Positions 12,279 through 23,826 of a DNA stretch of 64,000 bases are shown here, one piece after another. The number at the start of each line of letters is the position of its first letter. Within the stretch, counting starts at the first letter, position 1. The notes under the pieces were generated by a model. It ran no database searches. It had not been told where the DNA came from and saw nothing but the letters and a program-made list of their open reading frames with translations. Made by a program: the position numbers and the translations under genes. The stretch covers positions 62,001-126,000 of the forward strand of contig VJWM01000227.1 in the NCBI GenBank assembly GCA_010909165.1. Direction: 5' to 3'. The DNA is from Anthoceros angustus (Eukaryota; Streptophyta; Anthocerotopsida; Anthocerotales; Anthocerotaceae).

Positions 12279-12907
12279 GGCTGCCTGCTGTTGCTGTTGC
12301 AAATCCGAACAAAACAGCAAACAGACGGATTCCCGACACCAAAACGCAGACTCTTTGGACAAGGTTGCTTACTTTGAGTGCACATATATACAGAATAACT
12401 GCAGTCAGGCCCAAAAAAGTACTTCATCAAGGGTAGAAGAGGCCTTTGAGGGAAAATGAACCGGGTACTGCAGGTTACCGTGAGGCGGCGACCGGGATGT
12501 GGTGCTGGTGGGCTCCAGCATACATCCGAAGGCTACTGAAAGAAGAAGCCCTAGAAAACCGGACTACTTGTCTTCACTTGGGGAATGTAGGTTTGTTGAT
12601 GCCATATCCTGTTATTGACAGAAATTGTGGTTCCATCACCCGACAGAGGATTTGCACGCCCACCGGCCCTGCATGTTCTGGGAGCTCTTGCTGCAGGCAG
12701 GCGTGGGAGGAAAGACCAAGAGGTGGTGCGTTTCGATGGGGTGTTGGTGGCGTTCTCCGGGCCGCTCTAGCTATGTGAGTCCATTTTACGGGGGGCAGCA
12801 GCTGGGCCTCTACTCAGGGAGTGCCTGCTGCTAGCTGGTTCAGGAAGGCAGTGATAGGGTTGGAGAGTGTGTGAACGATTTTTTGTGTTCGGTACCGGTG
12901 AGTCACA
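12279..12907. promoter_or_regulatory. Shared head-to-head promoter region of DDI1 and the DRG GTPase gene
   Basis: About 630 bp separate the divergent start codons of two housekeeping genes and must hold both promoters and 5' UTRs. I see no clear TATA box placed for either gene, which is common for bidirectional housekeeping promoters. The assignment rests on gene arrangement alone. Confidence 0.5.
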
Positions 12908-14110
12908 ATGGGGATCGTGGAGAAAATCAAGGAGATCGAGGCCGAGATGGCCCGGACTCAGAAGAACAAGGCCACGGAGTACCACTTGGGGCAGCTCAAG
13001 GCTAAGATTGCCAAGCTGAGGACCCAGCTGCTGGAGCCGCCGAAAGGATCGACTGGAGCGGGGGATGGTTTCGAGGTGACTAAATTCGGGCATGGTCGGG
13101 TTGCGCTGATAGGGTTTCCTAGTGTGGGGAAGTCCACATTGCTGACCCTTCTTACGGGCACGCAGTCCGAAACAGCAGCGTATGAGTTCACAACCCTGAC
13201 ATGTATTCCCGGGATTATACATTACAACGATGCCAAGATACAACTTCTTGATCTGCCGGGTATTATTGAAGGAGCTTCGGAGGGGAAAGGTCGTGGACGG
13301 CAGGTTATCGCAGTGGCCAAGTCCTCTGATTTGGTTCTGATGGTTTTAGATGCTTCCAAGAGTGAGGGTCATAGGCAGATTCTGACCAGAGAGTTGGAAG
13401 CTGTGGGGTTGCGGCTTAATAAAAGTCCTCCTCAGATTTATTTCAAGAGGAAGAAGACAGGGGGCATTTCCTTCAACACCACAGCGGCCCTCACCCATGT
13501 AGATGAGAAGCTGTGCTATCAGATTCTGCACGAGTACAAGATCCACAATGCTGAGGTGCTGTTCAGGGAGGACGCCACAGTCGATGACCTGATTGATGTT
13601 ATTGAGGGAAACCGGAAGTACATCAAATGTGTGTACGTCTACAACAAGATTGATGTTGTGGGGATTGACGATGTTGACAGATTAGCCCGCCAGCCCAACT
13701 CCATCGTTATCAGCTGCAATCTCCAGCTGAACCTAGATAGACTATTGGCCAAGATGTGGGACGAGATGGGCCTTGTACGTGTTTACACGAAGCCGCAAGG
13801 TCAGCAACCTGATTTCTCTGAGCCGGTCGTTCTTTCTACTGACAGAGGAGGCTGTTCGGTGGAAGACTTCTGCAACCATATTCATAGGAGTTTACTGAGA
13901 GATGTGAAGTACGTCCTGATCTGGGGGACCAGCTCCAAGCATTACCCTCAACGGTGTGGGACTCAACATGTTCTGCACGACGAAGATGTGGTCCAGATAG
14001 TCAAGAAGAAGGAGAAGGAGGAGGACGGTGGAAGGGGAAGATTCAAGTCCCACACTACAGGCCCTGCCAGGATCTCTGATAGGGAGAAGAAGGCTCCTCT
14101 TAAGACTTAG
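12908..14110 (+). CDS. DRG1: Developmentally regulated GTP-binding protein (DRG, Obg-HflX superfamily)
   Basis: Intronless, 400 aa, full family length. The N-terminal helical region (KATEYHLGQLKAKIAKLR) precedes the G domain: P-loop GFPSVGKST (69-77), switch II DLPGIIEGAS (G3 at 115-118), NKID (246-249) and VISCN (G5, about 268-271). A C-terminal TGS-like domain follows, and the product ends in a basic KKKEKEE / REKKAPLK tail. It closely resembles the plant DRG that corresponds to animal DRG2; the symbol follows plant usage and could differ between nomenclatures. DRGs bind a DFRP partner and act in translation. All G motifs are intact and I see no frameshift, unlike many genes further right. 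It is divergent from DDI1. Confidence 0.95.
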   Translation: MGIVEKIKEIEAEMARTQKNKATEYHLGQLKAKIAKLRTQLLEPPKGSTGAGDGFEVTKFGHGRVALIGFPSVGKSTLLTLLTGTQSETAAYEFTTLTCIPGIIHYNDAKIQLLDLPGIIEGASEGKGRGRQVIAVAKSSDLVLMVLDASKSEGHRQILTRELEAVGLRLNKSPPQIYFKRKKTGGISFNTTAALTHVDEKLCYQILHEYKIHNAEVLFREDATVDDLIDVIEGNRKYIKCVYVYNKIDVVGIDDVDRLARQPNSIVISCNLQLNLDRLLAKMWDEMGLVRVYTKPQGQQPDFSEPVVLSTDRGGCSVEDFCNHIHRSLLRDVKYVLIWGTSSKHYPQRCGTQHVLHDEDVVQIVKKKEKEEDGGRGRFKSHTTGPARISDREKKAPLKT

Positions 14111-14563
14111 CTGTTCTCTTTCAATCGATATGGTAAAATCTACCTCTGCTCTTTCCCTGCCATTGGCCGTGTCTCGCCGCCAAACCTCGTGCCCACCGAT
14201 GTTCATCGACAGTCATGTCAGGTTGCTAACCTCTTATGTGAATGAAGAGCAATCAAAAGTTGCCGGTCTCGCGTCCCTTCGAAACGGAAACGCATTGCAA
14301 GGTCAGACGGCAAGTCAGACCGAATGGAACCGTTCATTTGTTGCAATTCTATTTGTACAAGTTTAATAACTTGATTTGTGGGTATCTAGGTAATAACAGT
14401 ATCGGTTCGAACGGAGAAAGAAACCAGAAGGTTCCAGTGGCAGCAAGTTCTAACCTACACGGAGAGTAGATTCTCGTACAAGCAGTCGTAGAAATTTGCT
14501 TGTGTTGAACGCAGCCCGACGACCGCGAAGTTGCCACGTTTGTCACTTTTCTTGTTTGGGGCG
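14111..14563. other. Intergenic, no gene recognised
   Basis: 3' flank of the DRG gene and 5' flank of the GRAM-protein gene. Nothing else is supported. Confidence 0.5.
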
Positions 14564-15785
14564 ATGGCCGTGAATCCCGAGCTGGAGCCGACTGGCTTGC
14601 CCGTGCCCTTCTACAATGAGTTCTTTCTGCTCACTCGGAGCAAAGTGGAATTCGAAGTCGACAAATTGGCCGAGTGAGCTTCTTTCTGTGCAGCCCTGCT
14701 GTTGTGTTGGGGTAAGGTCTGATCGGGATCTGTCGTTAGCCAAGAGCGTTTTGCTCGTGGACGCAATAATGCTTAGGTTTGGACAGCATGAGCTAATTGG
14801 CGGCAAGCAAATAGTGGTCGAGGGTGGGACGCAGCAGCAGAAGGTTTTTCTGAGTCGCGTTGGTCACCGTGGCTGTCTCTGATCTCTATTTCTTACATCA
14901 CACTCGGAAACTGCAGAGCGCCGGGTGGGAAGCTATCCGAACGGGGGACAGTTTATCTTTCAACCGTTCGCTTGGTTTTTGTGACGGACGTGTATCGTGG
15001 CGGTGCTGTGCGTGCATTTGATGTGCCTCTGGTGAGCTCAGAATCTTTGGGTTTGTCTCAAGAGGGTTTTTGCACATCTTGGTGTTCTGCTGGATTGCAC
15101 TCTGACGTGGTCTGGACTATGTTTGTTGTAGTTGCACATACATGAGGAAAGATTCAATCAGCCTATTTTTTTCTGCAACAACATTACTGGCAAAGTAAAT
15201 CCTGTAAGTTTCTTAACGATGGATCATGGAGGCATACTGTTGCATGTATGGCTTAGCTTATTGTGTTCATGCTGCACTCCAAGGTCTGGAATGGCATGAG
15301 TTGGGTGAGGTGTTGCTTTCTCACGTTGGTTGTTAGAACTTATGTTGAAAGCATGCCTTTTCTGCTCCAGGTTATTCCTGAAGGACAAAATCCAGCACTC
15401 TACTCTCCCCACTCTTTCAAGATCAACTTCAAGGAGGGTGGTGCGGGTACATTCATTCCTGTCTTTTTTAACCTGCTCAAGTCCCTTCGCCAAGCAGCTT
15501 CATCCAGTCCTTCAGCTCCCCCATCAGATCCTATTCCAGCGCAACAACCTGCATATGATGAGATGATAAGACATGCGTAAGAACTTTGCCCCTCCTAGTT
15601 GCCTTGAATTGGATGCACAGCTTATGTTAACTCACACTCTTGGAAGGATTCTGTTACCTGACCATACTGCTGTGCTACGCAGCTGGATAGACCCCAACGA
15701 TCCCACCAGGCTGTACCTGCAACAGCCTCAGGAAATAACCAGGAGGCGACGCAATTACACCACTAGTGGGGAGGACGGATATTAA
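14564..15785 (+). CDS. WBP2-like GRAM-domain protein
   Basis: Five exons (14564-14673, 14917-15031, 15132-15203, 15371-15576, 15683-15785) join in frame to 201 aa. The start context is MAVNPELEPTGLPVPFYNEF. Residues about 20-110 form a GRAM/PH-like domain with the diagnostic KLSERGTVYLSTVRLVFV, then LHIHEERFNQPIFFCNNI and, after the fourth acceptor, an F-K-I-N-F-K-E-G-G strand typical of WW-domain-binding protein 2 relatives. The C-terminal third is polar, with LRQAASS, a Ser/Pro stretch and a basic RRRRNY tail. I see no PPxY motif, the WW-binding element of animal WBP2. Plant members are little studied; a role in membrane lipid or protein binding is inferred from the GRAM domain only. Confidence 0.88.
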
Positions 15786-16319
15786 GGCGTCAATTGTACA
15801 GACTGAAGTGCTTTGTGATTTGATGTCTGCGGCCTAGTTTGCTGTATATACAAGTGGGAGGGAGCAAGAAGCAGGATGCGTCGGTGGGACATGATTTGTG
15901 CAACCCTTCATTGTCTGTAGATAAACGGGTTCTCTGATTGAAAGCTGGAAATGTTGTACTGTATTTGACGAAAATGCACGGTACAGTGCATAACTGATCA
16001 CGGCAAGAAAGTATTGGAAGATTCGTGCTGCTTGTCTGAACCATGTTGAGAACTTTGCATAAGTACTGTACATTAGTATAATCACAGATGAGCAATCTGG
16101 GATGAAGATTACAGCAAGCCAGTCTGCTACAGAGTTCAGGCTAAACCAAGCAGCAGTGGGTGGCACTACCAAGCATTACAGAGCAGCAAGCGATGCGATT
16201 CGCAGCAGGCCGCCATTTTTTCAGGCAAGAGATCGCTTGCTGTAGACAGTGGAGGCTCGTTCCTGGCTTGCTGAAAGCTCCTACCTCCGTCATTGTGAGT
16301 TGTTTGGAGAGATTATCTC
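15786..16319. other. Intergenic, possible last exon of the minus-strand neighbour
   Basis: On the minus strand a ttcag acceptor near 16276 could open a short final exon of about 35 codons ending at TAG, in phase with a gtgagg donor inside the hypothetical gene at 16320-16877. This is only a possibility. Nothing else was seen. Confidence 0.25.
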
Positions 16320-16877
16320 CTACCTCACCGAGATTGGAAACAGGTTCACCCTGTCCTTATCCAATCCGTCGCGAGCGCGAGACTCGCTGATAGCTTGTAG
16401 TCGGTTCATAAGCTCCCTGTCGGTCTTGTCCAATGTTTTCATGTTGAACGGCTGCGTGGTGCAGGCATAGGGAGTACTGCACTGCATCATCGCGGTGGTG
16501 ACATGCCCGTCGGAGGCTAACCTGAGCATGAGGTTAACATAAGCGTCCCTCATCCTCTTCAACACGGAGATGAGCGGGAGAGCCACATTCTTTCTGCGGA
16601 TGCGCACTCCTCCTCTGACTTTGGCAGTGTCTCCACCAGCAAGCCCGGAAGCCGCCGGCGCAGGCCTCCCGCCCGCTCCCTTGGCGAATCGTGAAACCTT
16701 CACGCGCGGCCTTCTCCTGCGGAAAGAAAACCGGGACCCGCGAGGCGCATCATCCTGGTCCACATACAGCAGCCGGTGATACTGCGGCGTCCTCCGGAGG
16801 ATGCCAATGATCTTGTAGTAGAGATCAACCAGCATACCGGGATAGTGAGACCTCCGACGGTATCCGACCTCTCCCAT
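16320..16877 (-). CDS. Conserved-looking basic protein, function unknown
   Basis: An open minus-strand frame of 185 codons begins MGEVGYRRRSHYPG. It contains the ordered segments LVDLYYKIIGILRRTPQYHR and LLYVDQDD, a very basic Arg-rich stretch, an Ala/Pro linker, and a helical part around RIRRKNVALPLISVLKRMRD and MLRLASDG. The pattern of charged, hydrophobic and aromatic residues looks like a real protein, and a plausible donor (gtgagg near 16329) suggests it continues into another exon. I do not recognise the family, and no signal peptide or membrane segment is evident. The reverse-strand frame across the same bases is a shadow. Confidence 0.5.
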   Translation of the reverse strand: MGEVGYRRRSHYPGMLVDLYYKIIGILRRTPQYHRLLYVDQDDAPRGSRFSFRRRRPRVKVSRFAKGAGGRPAPAASGLAGGDTAKVRGGVRIRRKNVALPLISVLKRMRDAYVNLMLRLASDGHVTTAMMQCSTPYACTTQPFNMKTLDKTDRELMNRLQAISESRARDGLDKDRVNLFPISVR

Positions 16878-16899
16878 TCTGACCGCTTGTTTGCAAGCA

Positions 16900-18923
16900 A
16901 GATTTACAACAAGTGCGCTTGCAATTGCAGTTCTGACAGAACAAATCCTTGCTCACACTATGAGCTGGAGCCTGGAGAGGCACGCCTTCTCAATTTCTCC
17001 GACCTTCAGCGAGCTTCTTCTGCACGGACTTCAGCCTAGCACCTGCAGCGAGTACGGAATGGCTCGGATTAAGAGGATTCTCCTCACCACCACAGTCTCG
17101 GGCTCCGCACAGGCGGTGATGCTCACGCTCACGGAGGTTTGAACTGATAAAGCTAGGCCAGGCGAAAGGAGACGAGAAGGCGCTTCTTTACCGAGTTCCG
17201 GGCCAGTGACGCCGCGGTGATAACGAAGGCCTCAGGTATTCGTACAAAGCATGGTATTGCCGCAGTCCATGAATCACAAGCTCCAGCCAACCGAGCAAGA
17301 GACAAGGCAGGGAAAGCGGAGTCGGGATGTGCAAAGTGTGTGTGCGGGTGGGGTTTTCATGAATTGGGAGGTGGCTGCCAGCAACAGCTGCAGGTGCCGC
17401 GGCAGCTACCAAGCGTCTTCTATCTGCCATTCAACAACCTGCTGCAGGCAGGCCTTGCGCCCGGTCCGTTCCAATCTGTAGTCGCCTGCTGGCTGCGAGT
17501 GCGCTCTCGCCACCGTGCGGCCTCCAAGTTCCGACCCCAGCGGCGGGAAGTTGCGTGTACTGACGATCTTGCGGCCAGTTACGGACGCACCTGGCGTCCG
17601 GGTCCACATAGGAAGGACTATAGGTGAGTAACAGATGGTTGTTGAGCCTCCTCCTACAGCCACCAATGATGTAGCTGGCCTCTCCGACTTTTACCCTGTA
17701 TGTACGGTGCGATAACATGTAAAATGTGGAATTGCAAAAAGGGCCAATATCAAACTAGCTTGTTGGTGTGAAATGTCTGGCATTGATGAAGGGTGTACTG
17801 CAGCTTGCTGTAGGCGATGGAGGCCTGCAGACATTACGTAGTTTAGTTGTGCTTGGGAAGTGGACTTGGGCGAGTAGCAGGCCATTTGTCCAGGTGTAGC
17901 ATGATGCATGCAAGGGGTGGTGGGAAAATGACATCCAGCATCCATTGTTGAGGAACTGTCTGTTCTAGCTATGGCGACAGCCATTATGGCATCTGGAGTG
18001 TGGGGTCTGGGGTCCATATCCTCCAGATAAGGACCAAGCTTGTCTTTCCTCGATCATGGCTATGTCATCCACAGTTAGATAACGACTGCAACAAAATCCC
18101 AGCTCTTCATTCTTGCGTTTTCTTGAAGTCCATCTTTGCACCACGTTTGGAGGCCCGCGATCCCTTGAGACTTTTGGCACATAGTTGATCAGTCGTATAG
18201 TTTTATCTTCAGGCAGGTAACAAGGACGTACTTGTGCCGAGAATCCTGAACACATGTGTATATAATATACCCAGAGTATCAGCTGGGTATGTGGTCGGTC
18301 AGAGCAGAAGATGCTCCGTGTCGTCGTCCATGTTCGCATGTGTGATATATATGTCATCTAAATTGATGTAGCTGGGAAGCATTTCCAGTTCCCAAGGACA
18401 AAAGGACGGCAAGCCAGGGTCGAGTCTGTCAATCTCCCTTCACTACAACTTTCTAGGAATTTTGAAACTGACATAGATACAGCTCCAGAAACACTGCTCT
18501 TTCTTGTCTTCCTGCAGATATGAAATGAAATCCTACACGCAAATTCATCCGCCACTCTACTTGCACAAGGCTCCACCAGCTTCTGCCTGCCACCACTTGT
18601 TGTGAGTGACCTGACTCACAACAAGTGACTTTCAGCGGACTGGTGGGCAGCAGTACTAGCCAATGCATTGGGCATCGGAACTTCAGATGTCAAATGTGTT
18701 TCAATTTCAACTGTTGTTTGTCATGTCTCATGCCGAATGCTTTGCTCTTCCTTCAGTCCTGGACAAGAACTTTATAAAGCCGCATATATTTATTACCATA
18801 AGTGTAGACGTAGGTGTGAGATAGTGGTGTAGTACAAAATTAGCGGGCAATACAGCACTTATTTAGGCTATAAGCTTCAGTCTTCCTGTATGTGCTTGCC
18901 CACTCCTGTCGGTGAAATCACGA
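16900..18923. other. Mostly unassigned; one possible minus-strand exon at 17965-18357
   Basis: A 130-codon minus-strand frame (17965-18357) includes YLPEDKTIRLINYVPKVSRD and YLTVDDIAMIEERQAWSL, which looks protein-like, but I cannot tie it to a family or to neighbouring exons. The rest (16900-17960 and 18360-18920) has overlapping short frames with no motif. No RNA gene was seen. Confidence 0.25.
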
Positions 18924-20272
18924 TCAGTGGTGGAAGGGCCGCCGAGCAGCAGGGAGAGGACGAAGGCGAATGAGGCGGTAGACAGCAGCTCCAGCCAGAG
19001 CCCCCAGCACTGGGCCCAGAAGGTACAACCAAATTGCAGTGTAATTGTTGGCAGCAATAGCAGGCCCCAGAGCTCTCACCGGGTTCATGGCTCCTCCTGA
19101 AGTTGGCCTGTGCTGGAGCTTGTTATTGCTACAGCTTAATACATGCTTTGGGAAGCTTGAAATGGTTGCATAGCCGAGGAGGTGAAGCTTACCCTGCTAT
19201 GACGATGTTGACCATCACAGTAGCTCCCACTGCCAAAGCTGCAAGCTCGCCAATCTGAGAGTAAACAGGACAAGTGTGGATGAGAACACTGTACTATCAT
19301 GGACGTTGGTTGCAGGCCTATGTAGTTACTTACAGCACGGGTGTCTGTGGCCACAGATGTAACAACGAACATGAGGTTGAAACTGATGATAAATTCCAGT
19401 ACAAATGACTGCCAGTTTGCTCCTGAGGGAACTGTGACACCGCCAGCTAGATCGGGGTGGAATACGGCTTTCAGGACATAGGATGCACACACTGAGCCAA
19501 GCACCTGTGCCACAATGTAGAGGGGAACCTGCAAGGAGAACCGTTTTTTGGGGCTGTCATCAGCAGCCTGGGCTCGGTTATGTCTCGAACTATGTTGAAG
19601 CAATGAGACCTGGCGTCCTGTGTGCCCTTGGACTTACCTGTAACCAAGGGAAATGGCGCAGAGCTGCAAAGGCCAGGGTTAAGGCAGGGTTGAGATGAGC
19701 TCCGGAAATGTGGCCGGTGGCAAGAATGACTGCCAAGGCTGTCAGGCCCGGGGCCGCCCCCAAGCCCAGCAAAGTCACATCACCTTTTGTCTTCTGGTTC
19801 ACTATTGCCGAGCCCACAGCCATGAACATGAGCAGGAATGTGCCTACGAATTCAGCTCCAAACTGTGTTCCCACAGAATTGTCATCAGTCTAATTAAAAC
19901 GCGGAGAGCAACCTGCAAAGCGATTTATGGTGCTAATTTGTTTCAAGGGTCTCGTAAACATAGGCACACACTGAATAGACAGGCTTGTGCAATGTTCCTC
20001 TATTCCAACAGTCATGGTATATGCAAATGATGTCAGTATTACATGGCCTCACAAACATGGCAACGTACCTTGCAGGCAAAAGATTCAGAGGAAGGGACAG
20101 CGCTGGCATCTTCAGGCACAAGCCCATCTCCACAGGCTTCCACAGGAAAGCATTTGTTAATCGGGACACGCCTGCTGGAAGAAAAACTCCTCTCCACATG
20201 AACTGGTACTGATCCCAACCTGGCGCTGCTGGAAATGACCAGCTCAGATGTGTTCACCTGGATGTCCTCCAT
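18924..20272 (-). CDS. NIP aquaporin, group II (NPA/NPV), boric-acid-channel type
   Basis: Five minus-strand exons (20272-20069, 19889-19638, 19528-19334, 19254-19193, 19107-18924) join to 298 aa. It is a plasma-membrane major intrinsic protein with six helices. The first half-helix carries GHISGAHLNPAL (NPA 135-137) and the second SGGAMNPVRALGP (NPV 246-248). NPA/NPV pairing and the segments QKTKGD and SVATDTRA match the NIP5/NIP6 clade, which transports boric acid and other small neutral solutes. The long 68-residue N-terminus has a Ser-rich SSSRR stretch and a Cys-Phe-Pro motif as in that clade; the tail ends in basic residues (AARRPFHH). At the helix-2 selectivity position the residue aligns to Pro115, where NIP5/6 have Ala. 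Boron transport is inference. Confidence 0.9.
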
Positions 20273-22143
20273 GGCAGCAAACCAGCTGGTAACTCTTGAA
20301 ATGCACTACACTTGGATAGCCTTCCCAACTCCAGCAATCCGGCAATGATTTTTCTGATTTTTTTGGCAATTTTTCTGGATGAAACTCAAGAGCAAGCTCA
20401 ACAATGAGACTTTACATGATTGGTTCACTTTTGTGAAAGTGCGCTCAAGCAACCTCCAGCTTCCTTTTCTGAAGGAATCTACAAAAGCATTGGGAGACCT
20501 TCGGTTTTTGTTTTTGGGTTTTTCATATGCATCTACAGCTAACAAGCACCTGCCTACACTCAAATGAATTTACATGACGGGAAAGCTTTTCTAAAGGTTT
20601 GATCAAGGAAGCAGCTTGTCCTCCAGCCCCAACTCCTGCTCGCCTCAAACAGTTGGAGAACGTCTACAAACTCAGCACACCGCTAATGACTCGAGACATC
20701 TCTACTATAGAAAACTTGTAAGTAAAGCAACCGTCGCCAACAGATCCCTGGGCCGCAGTCGTGAACCGCATTGATCAGCAACCCGCTCCTTGGAGGCAAC
20801 AAGCTCTGAGGGCAATAGAATAGGGATGGACAGTAGTAAGCAGAGGCGAGATATACATTGAGACACCGCTTTCAAACAAGTTTGTCTGTGAAGCTGATTT
20901 GTGCGTACACTTTGCTGTTGCTGGTGGCACACCGCCCAATGTCGGCAGTGGGATTCATCATAATCGAGAAAAAACAAAGCAGCTTCCAAATCAGCTTTGA
21001 CAGATCGTATTCCCAGCCTCCAGATGTGGTTTTTTGAGGTGGTTACGAGCACACGACCAGTCTCGGGTCCCGCCACACTCAGCAGTCAGAGTGGTGGGGC
21101 ACTGGCTTCCGCGTTGGGAAGGGCGGCCCTTGGTGAATGCCGACTGCGACAGGCCTCGTTTCACACAAGGCTCCCTCGTCATAAAATCTATGGTTAGCGC
21201 GCGAGCTTGAATGGCTGTGGCTATGAACGTACATAGTCTGTTTCCAAATGAGTCATATGACGAAGCCAAAGATGATGAAACCTGCTGAACTTGGTTGGTT
21301 CTGCACTCACTCCCCGAGGGAGGATTCAGGAAGTAAGAAAAGGACAGCTACCAGCATTCCAGTCTAGTGGGCACAAAGAACGAGCAACGTCCTCAGCGAG
21401 CTGAGGTGCTGCTAAGTCATTGGAAGATGGCTTTGTCCAGCCGTATCCTAATATTGCAATGGCTAAAATCATGTCTGCAAGGTGGTATGTACACGACCTT
21501 GGTTGGCGAGCCTTCCTTCTCGTACAATCTGCCTGTGGGCCATAGCAATTGTTTACAAGGACAGGCTCTGGCGGAGCGTCAGCAGAACGTCTGAGTCTCG
21601 TAGGCAACTTGCCTGAAGTGAATTCGCGGGTTTTCCACTGCGAAATTCTGTGGACCTTCAAGAGTATCCCATCAGCAACAGGGTCGGAAGCATGGGACAC
21701 CTGTCTGGAGTTTTGGGGTGCGGTACGATGTTGGTGGTGAGCCTGACGTATCGATGCTGTTGTGGTACTGTACAGAGCCTCTCATCTTTCTTTGGCCATA
21801 GAAAGCTTGGGTACATCGCTGCTCCTTCAGCTCATGTAAAGCTCATGCAGAATGTGTGCAGGCTGTTTTCCCACCCACATAAGTTCCAGCCAGGACAACT
21901 ATTAAACAGGGAAGCATGCAGACAGTGTCAGAAGTCTTGGTGCACTTTGTGGATGTCAATTGCGTATGTAATTCTGGTCGAGAGGTCTGAAATTGGCAGT
22001 GTAATTCTGGACATGCAGTCTGAAATTGGCAGGCTTGTGAATGAAAGGAGAGGAGATAGTGAGCTAGCCTAGCTAACCTGTCGGAGGGCAGTTAGGTCCA
22101 AATTTCAGCACCTGTACGTCTTCATTCGCATAATTCAGCAGCC
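20273..22143. other. Shared upstream region of two divergent aquaporin genes, no gene recognised
   Basis: 1.87 kb between divergent NIP start codons. Several short frames occur but none has a recognisable motif or supporting splice pattern. From 22032 onward the sequence is also present at 25125, in the copied segment described separately. Confidence 0.4.
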
Positions 22144-23385
22144 ATGTCTCTCCCAAACGAGAGGGATGTGTCCATCCGGCACCCACTATTGATTATCGAA
22201 GACGACAAGTACAACATCTCCGTAGGAGACGCCGATGACACGAGGCCCGACGTTGAAGAAGCAGCACCCCCCGATTACTGGCACCACTTGCTGCAAAAGG
22301 TAAGGCACTAACTTAGAGCTGTGAGAGTTCTTTCAAAAGCCCTGGAGGCTGTTGCTCACATCGAAAGGTCTAAGCAGACGGTAGCAGAGCTGGTCGGGGC
22401 ATTTCTGCTGCTGGTGTTCTCAGGGGGTTCGGTGTTTGCAAACTATCTGAGTGGAGGAGGAATATCATTCTTGGGCATAGCTCTGGCTTCAGGTGCCACG
22501 GTCATGGCTGTGATTCTCTCTATAGGTCACATTTCAGGGGCTCATCTGAACCCTGCTGTGACCATTGCTTTTGCTGCAGCTCGTCAATTCCCATTGCTTG
22601 AGGTAAGCACGTAGAACTATGCTGCTGGCTGCTCGGATCTCATCTGCAAGAATTTGCTCAGGTAACTGAACCTGGACAATGATATGCTGCAGGTTCCCTT
22701 CTACCTAGCAGGACAGTTCACAGGGTGCATCCTTGCAGCCTTTGTCCTTAACATCATCTTTGGCCCTGCGGCGCCTGCAAGTCTCATAGTGACCAAGCCC
22801 TATGGAAGCAACCTCCAGTCGCTGGTGGCAGAAGCTCTTGCAACCTTCTTCATGATGTTCGTGGCCTCGGCAGTGGCCACTGACGCCCGAGCTGTGCCAC
22901 CCTATACCTGAAAGAACCCCCATGCGTTCTGCTTTATCGTTCTTGCAGTCATTGACGTGATCAATCCATCCTGTCTATGTTCTTCCAGGTCGGTGAGCTT
23001 GGCGCCATCGCTGTAGGAGCAACAGTCTTCCTCAACACTGTGTTTGCAGGGTATGGCATTCTCTTTCCTTTCCTCTTACCATATTGCACTTTGGATTTCA
23101 TAATTCTCTGGAATCAACACTCTCTGTGCTCAATCCAGCGCCATCTCTGGAGCATCTTTGAACCCAGCACGATCCCTGGGCCCTGCTATTGCCACTGGCA
23201 GTTACGGTGGTTTGTGGATTTATTTTTTGGGCCCTGTGGTAGGAGCTTTTCTGGGGACCTTGATGTACAACTTCTTACGAACCCAAGGAGGGGTCTTTCC
23301 GAAGGTGACGCGAATGCCTATTCTGGTGCCAAATGGCTCCAAGGCCGAAAAAGCGTTGGTGAAGCGCATCATTTATGGCAGATAG
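22144..23385 (+). CDS. NIP-type aquaporin (NPA/NPA)
   Basis: Five exons (22144-22299, 22375-22602, 22693-22893, 22989-23050, 23139-23385) join in frame to 297 aa with the same intron positions as the NIP on the other strand, so the two are paralogues. Both pore motifs are NPA (GHISGAHLNPAV at about 103-114; SGASLNPARSLGP, NPA 224-226). SAVATDARAVGEL is the NIP-like loop before helix 5/6. The residue at the helix-2 selectivity position aligns to Ser91. Exon 3 ends at a donor gtgcca, which is weak but required by phase. Exon 2 may start at 22375 or 22378. The acidic N-terminus (IIEDDKYNISVGDADD) differs from the other NIP. Substrate is unknown. Confidence 0.9.
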
Positions 23386-23617
23386 AAGACAGTAGCGCTG
23401 TGTCGCCTACCTTCTGTATGTCAAAAATAAGGTCCAAGAAGCCACTGGCAGGCCTTTACCAGAGCGTCAAAAACTCAAACGATCTACTTCCACGAAGATC
23501 TGGATCTGGAGTAACGGAAAACATCTGTCCACATCACACACAGCTCATCATAACATCACCCAGTTTTTGTGAAGCATATTAGTCTACATACATATGTCTA
23601 CAGGCCCTTCCGAGAGG

Positions 23618-23826
23618 GAAGCTGAGAGACAGCAAGTCATGAAAAGAGAGGAAGCTGAGAGACAGCAAGTCATGAAAAGAGAGGGAAGCTGAGAGACAGC
23701 AAGTCATGAAAAGAGAGGGAAGCTGAGAGAGCAAGTCATGAAAAGAGAGGAAGCTGAGAGACAGCAAGTCATGAAAAGAGAGGGAAGCTGAGAGACAGCA
23801 AGTCATGAAAAGAGAGGGAAGCTGAG
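23618..23826. repeat. 34-bp tandem repeat, six copies
   Basis: The unit gaagctgagagacagcaagt plus a short tail recurs at 23618, 23651, 23685, 23719, 23750 and 23784, with a partial seventh at 23818. Spacing is 31-34 bp. It lies just 3' of the NIP gene. Purine-rich on the plus strand. Confidence 0.9.
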
